From the NCBI GenBank assembly GCA_030407005.1, contig JAUDYN010000006.1, forward strand, positions 310,001-374,000: a DNA stretch of 64,000 nt, given 5' to 3'. The notes beneath the pieces were generated by a model. It ran no database searches. It worked only from the letters and a program-made list of their open reading frames with translations, and was not told where the DNA came from. The DNA comes from Desarmillaria ectypa (Eukaryota; Basidiomycota; Agaricomycetes; Agaricales; Physalacriaceae). The translations under genes were made by a program, and so were the position numbers. Shown here in pieces: positions 12,916-24,558 of this stretch (position 1 is the stretch's first letter; every line of letters begins with the position of its first letter).

Positions 12916-14362
12916 ATGGTTTCTGTTGCATCAGCAACATCAAAGCTTGACTCTCAGCATGTCAAAGCAGAGCTCCCGGTCTTCACTCCCTTTCCATATA
13001 CCATATCGCAAATACGTGCAGCTATCCCATCTAAATACTTCGTTCTATCGACTTCTCGCGCTCTAACAACGCTAGCACGCGACATTTTCATGGCAACGTT
13101 CTTCTTCATCCTTGCTCTTTACATTCCCTCTATCCAGCTTTCATACCCATTCCATGTGTACACCCCCTTTCTACGCGCCGTTGCATGGATCGGGTACTGG
13201 TGGTTTCAAGGTCTTACACTTACCGGATTATGGGTACTCGGACACGAGTGCGGCCACGGCGCGTTCAGTCCTTACACATGGCTGAATGATAGCATCGGTT
13301 TCATCCTTCACACCTTCCTCTGGACCCCCTACTTCAGCTGGAAGATTGGCCATCATAGACATCATATGACTCATGGCAGTATGGAACGCGATGAGGTTTA
13401 TGTTCCCAAGACGCGTGCAATTCTAGGCATTCCTTCAAAGGAGTTAGAAGCAGAACATGGTATTGATTGGGAGGATTACTTCGGCGACACACCTATCTGG
13501 ACACTAATGATGCTCATCGGGCAGCAGCTCCTCGCATTTCCGGCGTATTTAAGTAAGCCATCGGGTATCCTCTACTATATTCTGCAACACTAATTTATAT
13601 ACCAGTGTTTAACGTATCGGGTCAACCGAACTATCCCCCAAACACGAATCATTTTTCACCCTCTTCCATACTCTTCACGCGGGATCAGCGGAACGCTGTC
13701 ATCCTCTCCAACATTGGCATTGGGACTATGGTTGTTCTCTTCACCGCAGCCGTGCGTGAATGGGGATGGTGGAATGTTATGGCGCTCTACGGTATTCCGT
13801 GGTTCGAAGTCAGTCATTGGTGTACGCGCTCTTCTCTAACTTTTGATATTCAGCTATTAATTTTTTCTTCTAGTTGTCATGATAACTTACTTACATCACA
13901 CCGATCCCACCCTACCGCACTATCGCGCTCCGCAATGGACTTTTGCTCGTGGTGCTGCAGCGACTGTCGACCGACCCTTCCTCGGGTGGATGGGAAGATG
14001 GTTCCTACACGATGTCGCGCACTATCATGTCGTACATCACGTACGTGTTCTTCTTCTGTCTATATTGATCCCTTCTAACACCTCTGATATCAATAGTTCT
14101 TTCCAAAAATGCCCTTCTATCATGCACCGGCAGCTACACAACATCTCAAAGCATTCTTAGGGCCGTACTATTGTTGGTCAGACGAGCCCGTGTTTCAGGC
14201 ACTATGGAGAAGCTATAATGACTGCCAGTTTGTAGAAGATGAAGGTGTGCCATAAACTGGAACCGATTTCTCGATCCTAATCATGCACAACAAACAGGCG
14301 ATGTTCTTTTTTATAGAGACAAAAGGGGCCGCGCTGTTGTCAGGGCCGAGGACGAAATGTAG
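12916..14362 (+). CDS. Delta12-type fatty acid desaturase (FAD2 family), second gene, intact
   Basis: A second ER-membrane di-iron desaturase. Exons 12916-13552, 13606-13821, 13874-14040, 14097-14244 and 14298-14362 splice with GT-AG introns of 52-56 bp to 410 residues. ATG 12916 starts MVSVASATSKLD; no ATG lies further upstream in frame. His boxes are HECGH (GHECGHGAFSPY), HHRHH and HVVHH, the last ending exactly at an intron, as in the first gene. Other hallmarks are MERDEVYVPKTR, TYLHHTDPTLPHY, TVDRPFLGWMGRWFLHDVAHYHV and a C-terminal EDEGDVLFYRDKRG. It is clearly diverged from the desaturase at 4709-6108 and points away from it, so this is not a recent tandem copy. HECGH is the usual oleate Delta12-desaturase form. 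Regiochemistry cannot be read from sequence alone. Confidence 0.93.
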
Positions 14363-15245
14363 ATTGAAGCAGTTGCGCCCCGCAAGGTTCATGGGAGGTG
14401 TCGAAGCGGGCTCCACGGCATTTTAGTCGGAGCGAAAGCAGACACAAAAGCTATAATAAGATAGATTATGATAATTTGATAACGATGTCACGATTCGGAA
14501 ATAGAATACGCACCATCCCCCACTAAAGTTTTGCGACAATGCACAAATACATATCAAGTTTCCCTTCCGATATGTTGACAAACAACAGGAGTGTTGGATA
14601 CAGTACACACGCAGGTAGTCCAAGGTACTCACAAAGCCTGGGCCAGGATTGTGCTGGCACAATCGCTCTGAGAACTTGACGAAGACCACTAACGCCGAAA
14701 GCTTGCACAGGCCCGGCAAGCGTCTCTAAAGACAGGAAAGACTGCAACTCGCTCCTAGCCGAGCAGTCTACCAGAGTGACGCGATAATGCTAAAGGCTAT
14801 CAGCTCCTTCGTGCACAAGGCAACGTCTGGAGGCATCTCTCCGCCTTTTCTGAAACCTAGGTAACAGATTTCAGCGACTTAGCATTGGTCGAAGCCGGTA
14901 CTCTCGAACGAAACAAGGCGATCAGCGCGTCCGACTAACTACTGCGCTATGGTGTCCATGCGAGCTCAATGGATATCAGGTTCGGTAAGATCGACGCAAA
15001 GGACGGGCTGCGTAGGACCTTCTGATTCAGAGATTTTGAGTGACTGGAGGGACACAGTGGCTTGAAGAACAACAAGTGGGAGCTAGCTTGGCGCCACTGT
15101 AGATCCCTGGCATATGTCCAAGTCGAAACATTCAAGCAGACACATTGACCAATGAAGTAAGGAAACCAGATTGCCCCCCCACTCTTCGTCCCCGAGTTCG
15201 AGATAAGAGTGCATTCAAATCTTCAGAGATACCAAGGAGGGAAAT
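14363..15245. other. intergenic stretch without recognised gene
   Basis: Separates the second desaturase from the broken F-box gene. The minus-strand open frames at 14423-14747 and 14947-15135 show no family signature. I see nothing else here. Confidence 0.5.
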
Positions 15246-16605
15246 GTGATGTCGCTGAACATGAACCAGTCACCTGGCCATAAGCCTAGGTGCAACTATG
15301 TCAGGTATATTGGCCTGAGCGTTCCCGCTGACCATGAGATGTTAGAAAGGGCAGGGAAGTTTTTGATACGGATCGGATTTGTTAAGAATCTGCCAAAATC
15401 CGGATATAGGAGCGCGAGGCGAGAGGCTATGATCGAAGTGAGAAAGTATATATTAGGAAAGGATGTACGTCGTTAGGGGGTAGAATGGATTCCGGCAAGG
15501 GTCCGTGAGGTGACCTGAGAGGTCTATTTTGCGAGATAAGTGAGGACAGTAAGCGCGAAGCTATTACCGGCCGTAGGTGAAGGAAAACAGGAAGCATAGC
15601 CTTCGGGTTGTTCAGCAAGCGATAGGCGTAGCCGAGGGTTCACGTAATGAAGGTGTACCGAAAGTGGTAGATTTATTCCGATGATTTTATCCAACAGTAT
15701 GGACAGTATGTATATACTAAGGATGGGTTTGGGTCATTATTATTCTACAGTGTTCCGTCGTATTCTAGCATTAGCAAGAAGAATAGAGAAAGTAAGAGAA
15801 AATACGGGCGAGTCACTGCTAGGACCGAGAAGGTCGAGTACAAGCATGTGTTGACTCATGCGCCGAATCAACGGATACTTGATATCTATAACAGGATTGC
15901 CCGAAGCGTCGGCACTGCCAGCCATTATTGTCCAATCAAACGGGCGCCCGAAGTAATCTCCACCGAATTCGACCGTTTCGATCTGCGTCCATGGAAGCTC
16001 AACCTCCTGAACCCATACACCGTTTAGAGTGACAGTCCATAATTGGAGAGCACGGGAGAACGCTATGCACTTTTCTCCGGTTCTGCAACATTGGAACATT
16101 GTCTGTTACGTCCAGATTAAGAGATATATTTGCTTGACTCAGGAGCTTCAGGTTGGCCTCTTCCTAGCGGTCCGAGCCAACGTAGAGGGCGGATGGAGCA
16201 GAGGAATATCGATAAGCACCGTCTTCGTTTGTCACGTCCACGTCGAAGCGCAACAGCTCCTTGCCCGAGCGTGATCTGTACAGCCGGACCAATGCTACAT
16301 TGACATCTGGACGGCAGCCGTGTCCCACGTAGATGTTCCTCCATAATGACGGCACTGAAATTGTAATGTTTCGCCATCGATAACAGACTAGAGGTATGCT
16401 GAGAATAGGGATCAGCTCCCAAAGATGCCACTTCTCTGAAGATAAGAAGAAGAATTTTGGTGGGGAATCTTCGAACAGGAGAGTTGAAGTAGCTGCGATA
16501 TCCAGATTTTTTTTTTTTTTGACTAGCACCTCTTGCCTTTCCAGTCTGGGCATCGTTCGACTGCGGAATGATACACTGGCTAACCGGTCAGTAGACGTAT
16601 CGTGA
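15246..16605 (-). pseudogene. F-box protein gene broken by a solo LTR
   Basis: Minus-strand remains of an agaricomycete F-box/LRR-type protein, a substrate-recognition subunit of SCF ubiquitin ligases. The diagnostic phrase is VCYRWRNITISVPSLWRNIYV at about 16310-16390. Downstream come LLRFDVDV and, in another frame, LWTVTLNGVWVQEVELPW and AGSADASGNP. The frame changes near 16110-16170, and a solo LTR (15380-15893) lies across the 3' part. If the LTR and one target duplication are ignored, the frame runs on for about 24 residues to a stop. A 14-base poly-A/T run at 16508-16521 may mark a further slip. Not expected to encode a working protein. Confidence 0.65.
15380..15893 (+). mobile_element. 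solo LTR, family C, copy 1 (orientation arbitrary)
   Basis: 514 bp starting TGTTAAGAATC and ending TATCTATAACA, i.e. TGTTA...TAACA inverted ends. It is flanked by an exact 5-bp target duplication GGATT (15375-15379 and 15894-15898). Its only relative in the window is 26106-26642. No internal retrotransposon domain, primer-binding site or second LTR is present, so this is the product of LTR-LTR recombination. A TATA-like GTATATACTA lies inside. Inserted into the F-box gene. Confidence 0.9.
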
Positions 16606-16881
16606 TAAGCTCAGTGACCTACCCTTTCCCCATCTTTGCTGAGTGATACTGAGCTCTGATGTACGAATGATGAGATAATGACTCGATTGAAAAACGAGTA
16701 TCAATTTGTCTTTTACACTCGCGACAGGTCACATTTCACGTGCATGGAATCGTCACGCTGCCGTAGATGCCGACGCAGCTAGCCACCCTGGTTCCATCGT
16801 AGCGGCGGATTTTGGACGGTACATCAACCCACTGCTTCAACGAATGGAAGATGCATTATCCATTACAGACAACAGTCGGTC

Positions 16882-18061
16882 TTACAGCTTGCCTTTCATA
16901 TCATCTGTTCCCTTCCAGACACCCGACTGGAGCTTCCCTTTCAATCGGGCATCCCACCAATCCAAAATGGTGTGTATCACCTCGTTATGCCGCCCGTTAC
17001 AGTTGTGATCTGTATGTTCCATGAGGTGCAAGGAGTGGGTCCCCGGGCGGCGGTCGCTCAGGGTCTTCGCGTACAGCACGGCGTCATACCTGATAGAGAT
17101 AAGCGAAGAACATTTCAGTGGAGAAGCAACATACACCGGCACGATCCTGTCAAGCATCCCATGAATCGTTAGAACATCAGTTCTTTGGGGAAACCGGGTT
17201 TCTACCAGCGATCCGTCAAAATTAGCGAATGTGTCTATGTCTTTAGGGTAGACCTTGATCTTGAAGGTTTTGAGGTTCAAGAGATGGTATCCTTCAGTGA
17301 CAAAGCCTTCATTCCACTCCTTGGTTTCATCGCTATCTATACAGTCGATTATCGTGAGCTGAGAAACTTCATGAATCAGGAGAAAGCCCTCACCATAAAT
17401 ACCCTGCGAAGACCACGTTCAGTTTGACATTTCCCTGTCCGTGGTACAGAAGAACACTTACTCGCATGCGGTATCTACCAGACACATTTACCAAGCCCGA
17501 AACAAATTTTCCTTCCTCAGTCGTACATAACCAATGGACGGCAAGTATCGTACCACGGGAGTGGGCGACTACCAAATCGATGTGATACCCGAAATAGGTT
17601 ATGAGGTATTCTGTGACGACACGAAGATCCAAAACGTCCTGTTCCAACGAGTTCTGGCGCCAGATACCAGGCAATTCGAAGTGCCCTCTATATCTGATTA
17701 GCTGTAATAGAGATGAAAACGGCCAGACATAACTTACCGAAAATCGAAGCGAAATGTGTCCATGGGTAGAGTGGTAGCAAGTTTCTTTAAGAAAAGGTAG
17801 TCCTTGTGGCTGATGATACCATGATAAATATCATATTCGACTCGTCAGAGTACAAGGTACATACCCGGCAGAACCATGGAGAATCTACAAGAACGATGAG
17901 AAATCTTTGGATCATCGGAGGGCTCTGTCACGAACCAAAGCAAGCTTCCTTCCGTGTGTCGACTTTTGGGGCTCCGACTGCTCCAAAATGCCAGCAATTG
18001 AACTAGGCTCGCCCGGGTGTGGACTGGGAATAAAGACCTTTGACGATATTCGCTCAACCAT
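16882..18061 (-). CDS. alpha/beta hydrolase, intact multi-exon gene
   Basis: Serine-hydrolase-fold enzyme of a fungal family with the core VNVSGRYRM. Exons 18061-17936, 17884-17865, 17809-17738, 17693-17462, then two or three exons from about 17403 to 16882; introns are 44-58 bp. The first intron starts GTTCGT. Spliced landmarks in order: KLALILHGSAGHKDYLF (oxyanion region), FRFDFRYRGHFELPG, the nucleophile elbow DLVVAHSRGTILAVHW (AHSRG where GHSRG is usual), VSGLVNVSGRYRM, TDVLTIHGMLDRIVPVYDA (acid residue) and HTDHNCNGRH (His). Whether a further intron lies at about 17330-17392 is uncertain; both readings are open. Function is unassigned: esterase or lipase-like on a small lipid is plausible. 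It sits between the desaturases and the P450s on the P450 strand. Confidence 0.85.
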
Positions 18062-18901
18062 TGCCAGATGATAGCCGTTAGGAAGAAAGGACAGATAAAC
18101 GCAATACCCGAGGTAGAAAAGCTTATTTTTTTCACATGGGCAGTCTGTCCACGTAACCATAATAGCTCCCAAAGATAGTAAGGCGATCATATGTGATGCT
18201 CACAGGCAGTATAATATCGTGAAAGGAGTGATGGTGAGGATGAGTCCGGGAACGTTTCCATGCTTGGGCGGCCAGAACACTTTCTCGTCTATCCACTGAC
18301 AGGAGACCGAGATGCATCAGATCTACCAAAAAAAATCACAAGGTAACTATCAAGAACTCTAGTCGAGGATGTCAGAATATCAGATAAATAAGTAAAAAAG
18401 CAACTGTCACGTACCGCCCGTCCAGCTCCAATACAACAACGCAAAACAATCCAAACCCTGGGTCCTCTTATCGCCGTATAGGACAGTAGTTCAACACAAC
18501 GGGCTGATAAAGGAAGGCCTTTAGCGCTGATGCGACTGTAGGTCCTAAAAACCGGGGTGCAGCATTGTTTCCGTTCAGAGTACGAATATCATCGAACGTC
18601 GTCCCGAGTTCGTATGATCCGTAACACCGTTGCAAATATCGGCATCACGAAAACCCCCACGATTTTTGTAGTAATTGGTACAGAGGTAGAGCCTGTACAG
18701 CGATGAAGGCAGATGAAGGCAAGAAATAAGGAGATCGGCGCAAATAGTGGGTCGTTGTGGAAAGAATTCCAATTTGAAATTTTCGCCGGAACGCTTGTCT
18801 TGAACCCTAACCCTAAGTAATATGACCTCGAGATGGGCAATTGTTGTCTCCTGTATAACATTCGATCCACCAGCCAAGCAAAAAGGTAATGACGATACAA
18901 A

Positions 18902-20858
18902 TTACCGAGGCACAGTTTTCACCCTCAAAGGCAATTGAGCTCCCTTCTCCACCTCTCCTTCGAGTGTGGGGACGATTCCCTCTGAATGCGAATCCAATCC
19001 TCGGTCAGAGAAAACTCAAATTCGTCGATAATCTACACGATAAGAGCCTATAGTTTTCACACGCTGTATTGAAGTGAGAAGCAAACAAACATACGCGAAC
19101 TGCTAACCCATACAAGACTGAGGTCCGCCAATAAACGTGAACCTAAATACGCCATAATGAACATCCCTATCACACCAGAATAACAGAGCCCACAAATTAC
19201 GGTACATCTCCAACGAAACTTTAGCGTTACGCTTGACATCGCTATCTAGCCATCTCTCAGGATTGAACGTATGCGTGTACACCCCGAAAATATCCTTGTT
19301 TCTGTTGTAACCAGGGATGGAAAAAACGATATAGGTTCCTTCAGGGATATGTAGCTCGTGTAGGACCTTTCCAGAACTCATCACAATAGGTTTGCTCAAA
19401 GGGAGTCACTACATCGTCGCGCAACGCGATTCTAGGAGTATTTTATGAGGTGGGGTGGAACCACAGTGTCTCCTTCAGAACTGCATTAAGATATGGCATA
19501 GCATCAAGATCCGTGTTGAAATTTGAGCACGGGAGGGAACGAAAAGACCAACTCGTTTATACCTAGTATAACCTAGTATGTCGACATGGTGGTAAACGGT
19601 AAAGGAAATGTATCGGCACGATAAGTAACGGCTCCACGAAGCCGGTTGATTCCGCAGCTCGTACAGCAGCCACCAGTAACTCCAATAATCTGCAGATACC
19701 AAGTCACTGTGATTTTAGAGTGCCCGGTTTGCCCTGATCTCTGTGCAGAGTGTCTGCTAGGTGGCAGGAGCCAAGCTCCAACAAAAGCCAGTTCAAGGTG
19801 GTGCTGCTAGTCTCATTACCAGCGAAAAGCATGCCGCTAGAAGGACTAAATAAAACAGCATATTATCGATTGAAACAGGTACTTGTTTCATGAGTGTCAA
19901 AACTTCATCATCATTCAGGCGAGTCTTCGGGTCGTTCGACAACCTTGCTTTAACTATTTCATAACCGTGTTAGATACTTGCAAAAATGTAATGTTAGGTC
20001 ATTGAATGGAGACGGTGTCAACTACAGGGGCATACCTTATCTACGCATGAGAAGATGGGAGGTATGACTGTCACCGAATTTGAGTACACAACCCCCAACC
20101 AGGACAGCTTGTACAGCTTATTTGGAATATCTGTATATCTGTAGGACAGACGTTCCGCGACTGACGAGCAGATCACAAACATGAGCGCACTAGATGACCT
20201 TCGACTCGCCAGGCATCACGTCGTCTTCTATGAATGCTCCATCGCGGAAACCGCGAGGAAGTTGCACTTTGTACGCTTCATTGACTTTTGGGTACCTTCG
20301 TGCAAATGTCGGTTCCACAGCACGTCGATTCCTTGGGTGATTGTTGGCTCTACTCAAAAGATTACATCAATAAGACTTGGCATGAGAGAGGGCGAGTCGT
20401 ACTGCCAAGATCTCGCATCAGCGGTCAAAGGGCTTGACATATTGATACTTCGTGCTTTGGTATACATGATAGATAGCTTTCGGGTCTAAGATCAAGAGGC
20501 GATCTTCCTGGATTTGAGCACGTCAAACCGGGAAACACTCGACCAGATATGAAAGACTCACACCCAAGGAAGCGCCGATTCTTATAACATCTCCATACAT
20601 TTGTTGCCATTTGAAGTCGGCCTGGAATCACTATGAGAAAACAGAGCTATTGACACCGGGCTAGGAAAGAAAGAGTTACCTCTCCAGCCTGAAGACGGCT
20701 TGGAAGTCTCAGAGGAAAGACACTAGTTAAATACCGTAGAGAAACGAGGCTGATGTAGGGCCTGGTACATCGCGCAACGAAATGCGAGTGATTCGACGAT
20801 ATACCGCATAAACGACGGACAGCACAAGGAAGACTAAGGCTAGCGGAGGAAAAGCCAT
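18902..20858 (-). pseudogene. cytochrome P450 monooxygenase, disabled
   Basis: Heme-thiolate monooxygenase relic of an agaricomycete P450 family. From ATG 20858 it opens with a hydrophobic anchor (LALVFLVLSVVYAVYRR) and DVPGPTSASFLYG, then ADFKWQQMYGDVIRIGASLG, EDRLLILDPKAIYHVYQ and PRNRRAVEPTF. The I-helix reads GMLFAGNETSSTTLNWLLLEL, followed by IPEGTYIVFSIPGYNRNKD, FNPERWLD and heme loop FTFIGGPQSCMG. Lesions: an in-frame stop (TAG, 19103-19105) directly after the heme loop where Trp is usual, a frame change near 18985 before VPTLEGEVEKGAQLPL, and a stop or shift after FLYG near 20730. Introns are otherwise intact. It likely arose with or near the P450 at 21461-23813, but the two are clearly different families. 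Confidence 0.85.
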
Positions 20859-21460
20859 GATAGACAGCTGTTAAAGACGAAGGAAGATTCGAAGCACAAA
20901 TCCTTACAGCCGTTTATATCAGTTTGATTTCCGCTGCCAATCCAAGCAGGAGTACTGGATGGCGAGGAGTACGGCATCTCTATCATGATAGGACCTTTGG
21001 CTTTATTTATCCTTAGATATCACTAGGGTGAGAGCTATTGTTGTTTGACGGGTTCTGCCGGTTCTGCCGCCACTCTGTTTCAAAACATGGCTAGACGCTG
21101 CAACTAGGGGTAAAAGCATTAGTCAATGCCGTTGTGTAGCCCCAAAAATTTTCATATAAAAGATAAGATGGTGGCGGTTTCAAGAAGCATTTGGAGTTTG
21201 TGGCTGTGCAAAGATTTTCAGCGCTCGTATTTAAGAAGTGATTAGAGTTATGTTACAGTATGAAAGGGGCCAAACACACCTCGCGCGTTCATGATGATCT
21301 AGACACTAATTTATTTGCACAAGTAGGGTGAAAATCGAGGTGAAATCGTACGCCAGTAAACATACGAATCTACCGAACACTCTGATAATGTCCGAAGAGC
21401 TGTATCCTTCTGAGTAATACCCTCAATGGATGATAGATTTGGAGATAACCGCTACTCACG

Positions 21461-23813
21461 TCAACGTGCACTCAGGCGCCGTACACGAGGCGGCATACCG
21501 TCCTTTGGTTCTGTAAGCAATTGATGTCAGTGTAAAGATTTAAAGCTGTTTCAGATAATTTACTCATAGTAGCAGCTGCTGTTGGTTACGCGATCTTTCC
21601 CTCATAAGCTAGAGCAAACTCAAAATTCCCTACAAGAGATCTTCCAGAAAGCGCGTTGGCGTAAGCCACACGTCGCACGGGAACTGTTTACGCCAAAATA
21701 GCTTTCATTTCCAGTATAGCCATGAATTTCCCGATGCAGGATTGAGGACCTATCAGGAGCGCGGAATATATGGGATGATATCCCGGTGGCAAATTTAGCC
21801 GACGGGACGGCCGAAATCTGCGAGTGAATGTGTTTAATTTCGCGGAACTAATAGAACTCTGTCGAACATACTCAGCGACATCATCGCCTCAGACGCTCTT
21901 CAGCCAGCCGACGGCACGAATCTGTGGGGCAATTGATTAGCTGAGATATCAAAGTTGCCCCAATCAATAGACACACTGGAACGTAAATCAGCGTTCCCTT
22001 AGGTACAAACTTTCCATCAAGGTGATCATCTTTCACTGACTTCCGGAAAGTCATTGGTGTCGGGGGGAACAATCGTAAAGATTCATTGCTGTTCGTCATC
22101 AGCGAATAGTCTGCGTCACAAAGGGGAAAACACACATGACACAATCCGGATATTGAAGCCGCTTGATTCTGCGTATGTCGGGTCTACCACAGCCAGGAGA
22201 GCAGAAGGGAAAATCTTCTGAACGGAGTCGTCCTTGAACGTCAGGATTTTTAGTCAGCAGATAAAGAGCCTAGAGAAGAATTGAAGCATAAATCATAATT
22301 GGGTTTTGAGCCGAAAAAAGATAGCTTCCAACCCAAGCTAAGCCATTTGCGTTCGTATCATGGCCAGCCGCGATGAAGGTCAGCTGTAACTGCCACAGAG
22401 TTAAATGTTGTTTCTCAAAGGTGAAATTTCACTGACGACATGGTGCAGCATATGTGCGCATGTCTTCTTCTCTCATTCTGTATTCCTCGCTTTGAGAAGA
22501 ATATTCATCATATCCGAGCGAGTCCCTGCCTCAGCGTGTGTTTCCTGATCCGCCGCTTCAGCTTTTTTTTTCCAGGAACGTCGATATAATTGATTTGATA
22601 AGATGCATTGACTCAAACAACGCCACTACAGGTTCTGAAACCTGTAGCGTACGTGATTATTCGGCATAGATAAGGATAGGGAAGCTCACCAAAGACATAT
22701 ATCTTCTTGGGGGAAGCGACAACAGCGGTAAGGCGAGTCAGATATAGTTAGAGGACCTGCGCCCAGTATTGCACATGAATGCATTCAGAGCCGCCGCATT
22801 CCGTCCTGGCAGCAAGCATTAGATTAAAGTCGTTCAGGGTTAAAACGATGGACACATACCGTTTTGTTCATTACTGATCCTCTCATAAGCCTCCATTAAA
22901 TTCGATATATTTGGACGTTCAGATAGGACCCCGCACTCGTATCCGAATGCCGTTTGCAAATGATATCTATAGCAGGTCTATTCACTTTATCATTCTTTCG
23001 TTAGATGGCAGCAGATGGACTGGATAGGTTATAGCACGCACAATAACCTAATATTAATATTCCCTTCCCCTTCCGTTCCAAGCTGACTTCATTGGTAAGA
23101 AGGGCAATGAGGCCGTCGATGCATTAATGCCATCTAAGTACTTGATGCGTGTAAACGCACCGATCGATTGAGTCATAAAACATCTCGTCGTCTGTGGACA
23201 GCTGGTCGCAAGAGGATTGATTGGATTTAATCCGTGAATCACGCACATTTTACTAAATGTTGTTTGTAGTAGTTTCTTCATACGCCTGTAATTGTCACCG
23301 GATGTAGTAAGTAAGCCATGTCCTGCAACAACGCCCAGAGTGTACTGCATGAACTTGGGCTACAGCCATCTATGAGAATGCGCTAGCGATATTTTCGTAG
23401 TTCAAGGAACATACCCTCGGATAATCGGTCCAATTTGTCACGAGAATTCGATATAAAGCTTCTGGACTCGCTACGATCAGTCTCTTAATGCCTATGGGAC
23501 CCACGACGCGCACGGTCGACCCGTATTCTGCAATCCACCGGCAGTGTGGGACACCAACCTTGCCATTCATGATAGCTGAAAATTGTCCTTTAATAGTCCC
23601 ACCAAGAGATGACCCAGGAAATGCCCGTAAAGGAGATACCAAGCGAGGGTAAACGAGAAGGTGGTATACTACTAGTGTAAGAGCAGAGCCCGTGTAAATT
23701 TCATTGAATAAGAAAGCAGATACTCGTAAGACACTCAGTTGCTACTCACCGATAGATAATAAAAGTACCAATAAAGAATATTGGGGGGGGGAAAGTCGAT
23801 TTTTGAGCATCAT
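21461..23813 (-). pseudogene. cytochrome P450 monooxygenase, disabled
   Basis: Second P450, upstream of and on the same strand as the first. From ATG 23813 a hydrophobic anchor is spliced to SPLRAFPGSSLGG, then CRWIAEYGSTVRVVG and FMQYTLGVVAGHGLL with NYRRMKKLLQTTFS. The I-helix is FIAAGHDTNANGLAWALYLL (AGHDT), the K-helix phrase ESLRLFPPTPMTFRKS (ExxR), then DGKFVPKGTLIYVPV and heme loop LLIGPQSCIGK (Cys ligand present, first Phe replaced by Leu). Lesions: the frame slips by one base in the region DIIC/QTAFGYECG (about 22940-22990) and again before YRMREEDMR (about 22470-22500), and TAA (21586-21588) falls where a sense codon before PTAAATM is usual. The carboxy end PRVRRLSAR stops at 21461. 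Family affiliation beyond P450 is not safe to name. Confidence 0.85.
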
Positions 23814-24558
23814 TGCTCCGAAAGAACAATGAAAGGATGTTAGGCTTGAGCTGGATAAGTGTAGACTGATTGGCTCACCAATTATTTATGCCAAAATATG
23901 TCCTAGGAATGAAATGTACGACTCCTATACCCCGACGGTATTTGATACTGATGTAGCGGTTTTAAATAATGCATCACGCGATGTGCCCTTAGATGTTATC
24001 AACTCCATACCCTGGTATCTGTCACTTGACAGACTGATACAAATAAGTTCCCGGTATCAGACCAACGCTACAACAAGCACCCATTCTGAGATTTCGGATA
24101 GGCCCTGCTCCCAGGTTGCCAGGCGTAATAGCAACGTTCAGTACTACTTTGTCAGTGGGGGGACAGTTCGTAGGTTGTCAGGGTTTTTTTATAACGGGAA
24201 GTTCTGGCTGGATGATGGAATCTTCAGCAGCACAAGGCAACAGAACCAAGAACTTGAAGCCAAGTGGCACCAGAGGTTGTTAGAGTAAACTGTCAACATG
24301 TCAACGATCGGGAACGGTCGGACTCGAACTGCTATTCCATTTTGGGCGAATGCGTGTTACTCTTGCCCACGACTGTCATTTTTTCAAATACCGTAAAGAT
24401 GGATAGTTTGAAGATAGACTGTAGGTGCTACTCGTATCAGATTGAAGTCTATGAAATGGGGGTATGCAATCGAATGCCAGATAATGATATGCTGGAAAGG
24501 TTGGTCGCAGACTGTCTCTTTCTGAACCCTGTGTACAGTTATAATGATTTTGCCTATG

